A stretch of DNA of 64,000 nucleotides from Boswellia sacra (taxonomy: Eukaryota > Streptophyta > Magnoliopsida > Sapindales > Burseraceae). The position numbers and the translations under genes were made by a program. Where the stretch lies: the NCBI GenBank assembly GCA_013180625.2, contig SNVD02007543.1, positions 116,001 to 180,000 on the forward strand, read 5' to 3'. Positions 58,026-64,000 of this stretch are shown here, in pieces. Numbering within the stretch: position 1 is the first letter of the stretch; the number at the start of each line of letters is the position of its first letter. Below the pieces are notes generated by a model, which saw only the letters and a list, made by a program, of their open reading frames with translations, did no database searches and was not told where the DNA came from.

Positions 58026-60991
58026 ATGGCTACAAAAACAAATACAAAACTTCTTCTTCTGGGCTTCCCTCTGCTCTTTGCTTTTCTCTTGCCATGCAAT
58101 GGCCGTTGTGGCAGGTTCAAGGACAACAATAGTGGCCGAGCTAAGAGAATCAAAGGCATGTTTGTTTTCGGAAGCTCTCTGGTTGACAATGGCAACAACA
58201 ACTTCCTCCCGAAAACATTGTCCAAAGGAAACTACTCCCCATATGGAATAGACTTCCCATATGGACCTTCTGGCAGATTCACAAATGGGAAGAATGTGAT
58301 CGATGTCCTTGGTGAAAAGCTTAGGCTTCCGTTGATTCCAGTCTTTTCAGACCCTTCAACTAATGGAAGCAAGATTGTTCATGGCGTCAACTATGCGTCT
58401 GGCGGCTCGGGAATACTTGATGACACTGGCTCAATTGTGGTAAGGAAAACTATTCATTTTTCATAATTGGATTATTGTCAATGAATGATCAATCATTAAA
58501 TATTGGAAGCATTAGTCGTTGTTATACTAAAGATACTATACTAGCAATGTAACCTGCTTGTTGTAGCTTGAGAGAATTGCTAGAGTATTACTATTATGGG
58601 ACTCTTGATTGTCATGGTCCCGGAGCCAACACTGTACTTTTCCTCATTACTTTTCATCATTTAATGTCACCATTAATGCATCAACAGTTATCATCACCAT
58701 CATAACACAATGATGACATCAATTTTATATTGAATATTTGAATCAAAGATTTTTTGCACGTATCCACCCAATCTTGCCCGGTCCGGCTAAACAATAAACA
58801 ATCAGAACTTCATGGGTTTACTTGACGTGGTTGGGTGCCATAGACAATAGATTTATACCCAATTACTTTACATAAACCTTTAACTTTTTCCTATGTTAAA
58901 TTACGAGTCCTTGTATTAACTATGTTAAGGTAGCTAATTGTGCTACAAATTACAGTAAATATATAATGTCATGTTAACATAGGATCCCACATGAATAAAA
59001 CATACATATAAACAAATAGTTATTTCTAGAAAATTAGAACCAACAAATTTTTTTTTCCTTCCATATTCTATTTTTAATTATTGAATTGCTTGTTTAACAT
59101 GCCATCTAAATTAGTCAATCAGGTTTCTACATGAAGATACATAAATGTTGTTGAAATATAGAAATCGAAGACAAATTGTGCCAATGATCTTATAATTTTC
59201 AAACTGGATTAATTAGCAGCTTCATTATCCTCAATATGCTAATAAGTGGAAATATTCTTCATCAATAGTTCTTTAATCATTTGATTGGATCATCTTGTCA
59301 AAAAGATTGGACAAGCTACGAGATCAGATGTCATGAAACTTGATTTTGTGCGAGACTCTTGCTCCTAACTTTTTTTACTGCATTTTACAGGTTCAGGTAA
59401 CCCCTCTAAATCAACAAATAAGGAACTTTGAGAGTGTGACCTTACCAGAATTAAAAGCTCAACTGGGTTCCACCAGTCGGGACTCATTGCCCAACTACTT
59501 GTTTGTAGTGGGAACCGGAGGCAACGATTACTCATTCAACTACTTCCTCAGGAGCAACACAAATATTAGTCTTGAGGCATTCACTGACAATCTTATCAGC
59601 TCACTCTCTCAGCAACTCGAGGTAAATTCTTTATTCAGAGTCCACACATGTGTTGGCCCCTAGTGTATTTAGGGGTATTATTATTTACACCCCCTAAGGT
59701 TGAACTAAAATTAATGTTCCACCAAATATTTCAGAAACCATCAATATTTCCCTGTCATCAACTATATCAAACAATAAATAGACTCATCTCCATTTGTCAA
59801 ATTCCATTATGTTTTGTTTAATTGTAGTGTACACTCTTCCTACATTGCATTAATTATGCAAGCTAGAGTTGATCTCAATCTTCCAAAGTGCTCGGATCCA
59901 TTAGTTGTCTGGAATATAATTGTGATGTTAATTCTATAAATATATATAAAGCCAAGATATTTAATTTTGAGAGTTTTAGAAAAGAGGGGAATTCAGTTTT
60001 TTTTAAATATATGTGAACCTCAAGTAACATTTTGATGTATTAGACGCAATCTGTTTTAATCAAAAAAATTTTTTAAACACTTCCTAACCTCAGAATTAAA
60101 TCTTCAATAGTTCGCATTAAATAAACTTATCAACATTAGATTTGTAGATTTGCCTAATTTAATGGTATCAAAACTAAGATAACAGAATTCCTGTGTTGAT
60201 ATTATGTATACTGCAGAAGTTGTACAGTTTAGGAGGACGTAAGTTTGTGTTAATATCAGTATACCCACTTGGGTGCTACCCCTACATTAGGGCATCGCAG
60301 CAAGAAGATAAGGACGGCTGCATAGAACGTTTGAACCGGGCAGCTGACCTCTTCAATACGCGGTTAAAGTTGCTGATCAATGATACCAAGAGACGTCAAT
60401 CAATGCCTTGTTCTACTCTTGTTTTTGTTAACTCATACAAGATTGTAAAGGACATCATTAGAGATCCTGCCTCCAATGGTAAGATTATTCTTATTTTTCT
60501 CTTAATTTGATTAAAAAAATTAATCAACTTGCAACATCCGTGGTATATAAAACGGTTTTTTTTTAATATTACGATGCCATTAAATAATAATGTGAAATTT
60601 GTAATCACCTTGCTTTCAAATTATAAATTTGAAACGTAAAATATAAGTACAACGTTTCGTATTATAAATATGATAATTCACATTAGAAAAAATTTAATTA
60701 ATTATATGCAGTTGTCTATATAACATCTTGCATTGAAATGGAAGTGACTTCAGAATTTGATCCAATTTTACAGGATTTAACGACACAAGAAGTGCTTGTT
60801 GTGAAGTGGGTTGGACTGGAATTTTATGCAAGAGAGGAGGTGGAGTGTGTGCAGAGAGGAACACTCATGTTTTCTTTGATGGATTGCATCCAACAGAAGC
60901 TGTGAATATTCAAATAGCAAACAAGGCTTTTGCTTCTTATCAGAAGGATAATGTTTATCCTATTAATGTCCAACAATTGGCGAAAATTTAG
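58026..60991 (+). CDS. GDSL esterase/lipase C (SGNH hydrolase), four exons
   Basis: Exons 58026-58439, 59391-59621, 60217-60478 and 60774-60991 join into an open 374-residue protein with intron phases 0, 0, 1. The signal peptide covers about residues 1-26 (LLLLGFPLLFAFLLP core). SGNH blocks: Ser51 in FVFGSSLVD, NYASGGSGILDDTG, Asn183 in GTGGNDY, Asp338 and His341 in FFDGLHPTEA. It is the most compact copy (introns 0.95, 0.6 and 0.3 kb) with no transposon inside, and has both TATA box and W-box-like site. It shares with A a five-codon deletion in exon 4, so A and C are sisters although B lies between them. Likely a secreted ester hydrolase; the substrate cannot be told. Confidence 0.92.
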
Positions 60992-62246
60992 ACTTCTTGC
61001 CTTTCTTCGTTTGATATTCTAAGTCCCAAATTAATTTTAATAGCTCGATTTAGCAGGGGATCAGCTTGTTAATTAGATGGCTATTCTGGATTGCACTGGC
61101 GGGTTTAACTGAACTTAAAATGTCTTATTTATATATATATATCTTGCATGTTAAATGTCTTTTTACGTGATTACCATTGTTGTGATCATTGTTCCTTGTT
61201 CTTTCTTCTAGCAATATGCGTACACGCATAATTCCTCCAATTTGAGCTTTTCACTTGTGGAATAGTAATGCCCATAGGTTTCTAAGTTTTACAGAGGAAT
61301 CTAATTGTAAATAGTATGAGGTAACCTTTTGAACCTAAATCATCTCTTAACCTAGCTAACAATTTTACTGAGGAAATACAATGACATAAGAGGTTGTTGT
61401 TGGAAATGAATATATGTCAAATCATCCCAATTTTTTCAAGGTGGGTAATATATAGCCTATCTTATTGTTGTCTAAGCTTCATGAGATCTCTGCACACGGG
61501 GTCGTTATCAAAATTGTATGGTGGGAATTTAGTTTTTTATTGTGGCATATAAAACAAGAACATTATCTCTCCTAATTTAAGTTTTTCTTTAATAGAATGG
61601 AAGAGCATGATTGATAATTAGAAACTAACATGAAAAAACTTTCCAAATTTATCCCGCTGCAAATTGTATAGAGAATATGGTATGCTTTTAGAAAGCAAAA
61701 AAAAAAAAATATATATATATATATATATATGTAGCAGAATTGAGGCGCATTCAATAATTTTATATGAATTAGAATTCTATCTCTTATGTATTAGAATTTT
61801 ATGTTAGTTGTCTATCTTAACAAATGTAGAAACATAAATAATTTGTACATAAAGGTAACTATTGGTATAAAGACGAAATTTGAATGATGACAATGGATTT
61901 TTATTTGTCCATTGCAAGCATCTGCAACTTGTGACACTTATCTTGGCGCCACATTTGAAATGAAATACCAATGAGATCTTTGCTTACTAAATATGAACCC
62001 TCACATCCATAGTGAAGGTGAAGGATAGAGTGGTGGCTAATATATGAACACACCCAGACAGCAACCAGCAGCATGAACCCACACATTTATATTACCTTCG
62101 TTTCTCTTTTATAATTATTTTTTATTTTAAGTTAACAGTGACTAATTTTAATAGCAAACATAACAAGAATTTATGAGTTAATAGGAAATTTAGGTAGAAC
62201 TATGAATTATGGACAGTACAAAAGTGCATGGGATGGTGCCTAGAAA
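60992..62246. other. 3' flank of gene C, AT-rich
   Basis: No gene. 61008-61260 is similar to the gene B 3' flank. A poly-A/(TA)n tract lies at about 61698-61731. Confidence 0.5.
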
Positions 62247-62632
62247 CACTACAAGAAAATGGGCCTTTTACCGCGGGCCGAAACCGCGGTAAAAGTCCTT
62301 ATACGGTGGGCCTACCGCTGTTTAAGCCCGCCGTATAAAGTGACGACGTAAAAAATAAATTCACTTTTTACCGCGGTTTTGGCCCGCGGTAAAAAATTTT
62401 TAACCGCGGGCTAAAAGCCCGCCGTTAAAATTCGTGGTGTGGTGCGAGTTTTTTTACGACGGGCCCTGGTTCGCGGTAAAAACTTAACGGCGGGCGTCGT
62501 GGCCCGCGGTGAAAATATTATACTGCGGGCTTACAGCCCGCCGTTAAATTATATACCGTGGGCCTAGACCCGCCGTAAATATTGTGGAATTTGTAATTAC
62601 TAGCCCGCGGTAAAAAGTGCTTTTCTACTATT
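62247..62632. mobile_element. CACTA-like non-autonomous element with CCGCGG subterminal repeats
   Basis: The left end CACTACAAGAAAA is the classic plant CACTA terminus. The right side (TTTTTACCGCGGGC read inward from about 62620, then AGTAGAAAAG) is an inverted but degraded match. Between them are about a dozen repeats of CCGCGGTAAAA and GCCCGCCGTTAAA type in both orientations, as in CACTA subterminal binding-site arrays. The 3-bp target duplication could not be confirmed. It might instead be one end of a longer element running out of the window. Confidence 0.6.
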
Positions 62633-64000
62633 TGCTTGCATCAGATTTGGTTATTTTACTATCTAGTGATACTATGGAAATTTAATGCAATGCAAATGCT
62701 ACATGTTACTTGCTGAATGGAAAGACTAGGTTTCTATAGCCACTACACGATATATTTATTGCTGAATGGAAAGACTGAATGGAAGCATATTTATTGCATC
62801 ATTATTCATATTCCAAGATCGAATAACCAATTGAAGAATTTATTGCATCATAACCAATCATGCGCAAATGACATAAAGTAACATTTCTCAATTTACTTTC
62901 ATCATTAAAAGATAAAAAGTTGCATGGACATCAAAATTCAGTTGCCATTTATCTATATAAAAAAACAAACATTCTTTTAACTGAATTAAAAATATTATAA
63001 ACTCCCACATTGATGGTGTCAGATAAATAATTTTGTAGATTTACCGTTGCTACAAAAGAGAAGAAATCTTTGTAATACTTCTTTTGCTTCCACTGGCAAG
63101 AGATCAGTTCTTTTGCTTCTTGAACGTTTAGTAAAATCACAAACTCCATCACTTATTTCGTATCACACATCAACTGAAACTACTGAAACTCCACCACCCA
63201 TTTTCAACCACAAATAAACTCAAACTCCAACAAAGAATAGTCCACTTCCAGCTACTAAACTGTCAGACCAGCAGCCAAATTACCATATACTCAAACTCCA
63301 CAAACCAGCAACAACGCAGTCAATCAATTACACATAAAAGCAAACTATACAAACAACACAGCCAAACCAGGGAAAAAATTAGAAAAGCACGAGTACTTAA
63401 ACCAGCAGCCATATACAAAATCACATTGATCAAAATAATTGAAAACAACTATAATTAAGACACAAGATAACAATTACAATTAAGACTTCTGTACATCTTT
63501 TTACAAAAAATTACGAAAGTTCAACGAATGGCCACCCAAAAGGTTTCTGCCATTCCTATTAGTGGGGTGGATGAAATATTTACAGCACATGTCAATTTAT
63601 AACAAAAATCACAACACAAATAAAAATAAAAAAGACCAAAAAAAGCAGAGAGCGAAGAAGTTTTACAGTTTTTCTACCAAGTGGGCTCTCAAAATGGAAT
63701 CAAGCAAGCAAGGTACCTACTGAGATTTCAAAAAGGCGATAACGAACAGATTGTATTTTAATTGCACAGACAATTTCAACAATAGTGATGCAATCTTTTA
63801 ATATTAAAATAATGTATTTTAAAGCTTGTATTTTAATCATCAAAAAGACAGATATGATGAGGAAACAATCAGAGGAAGACCGAAACTAAAACTACCAACA
63901 GACTGTAAAAAATTATACAGAAACAATAGTGAGAAGCAAAACTTATAGTGACAAAACAAAACCAAAACTAATAATTATTCAAGAAATCAAAAGGAACCCA
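62633..64000. other. AT-rich DNA, nothing recognised
   Basis: A TGCTGAATGGAAAGACT sequence is present twice (about 62712 and 62761). The minus frame 63152-62949 has no recognised domain. No gene can be supported. Confidence 0.4.

Noticed and set aside
62949..63152. Minus 67-residue frame
   Set aside because: No domain, no splice context and no paralog support.

Overview
The window looks like AT-rich nuclear DNA of a dicot flowering plant. The evidence is GT-AG introns of conserved phase, a DUF26 receptor-kinase gene, a plant GDSL-lipase cluster, and plant-type Ty1/copia, Sirevirus-like, TRIM, hAT, MULE, CACTA and LINE elements. The species cannot be told from the sequence. There are no rRNA or tRNA genes, no CRISPR array and no bacterial operon.

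The genic core is a family of three plus-strand GDSL esterase/lipase (SGNH hydrolase) genes. I call them A (13578-22518), B (23459-27753) and C (58026-60991). Each has four exons with intron phases 0, 0 and 1. Hand-joined exons give uninterrupted proteins of 375, 380 and 374 residues. All three carry GSSL in place of the usual GDSL at the catalytic block. Gene A stays open although a LINE sits in intron 1 and a copia element sits in intron 3, only 12 nt before exon 4. Upstream DNA was duplicated with the genes. An extra orphan upstream copy near 35.5 kb suggests that a further copy was lost.

Left part (1-13.5 kb): the tail of a Sirevirus-like copia element with a 1.9-kb LTR holding two tandem arrays; AT-rich DNA; a 6.2-kb decayed minus-strand copia element; then the gene A upstream region. 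Middle (27.7-37.4 kb): two TRIM-family insertions, then a tandem duplication carrying a hAT-like MITE. One duplicate was later hit by a Mutator-like element that contains exon and intron pieces of an MCM4 replicative-helicase gene (Pack-MULE).

37.4-49.3 kb holds a dead cysteine-rich receptor-like kinase (CRK). It has three stop codons in exon 1, frameshifts and a mutated catalytic loop. It was hit in its coding exons by a copia element, a hAT element (8-bp TSD) and a 1.46-kb solo LTR (5-bp TSD).

Right part (49.3-64 kb): AT-rich DNA with a small foldback element, a 2-kb LTR element without recognisable pol, the gene C upstream region carrying a TRIM with a triplicated primer-binding site, gene C, and a CACTA-like element with CCGCGG repeats. 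The last 1.3 kb shows nothing I recognise.

Only the three GDSL genes look functional. Most of the rest is transposon history that can be dated relatively through target-site duplications and paralogous empty sites.
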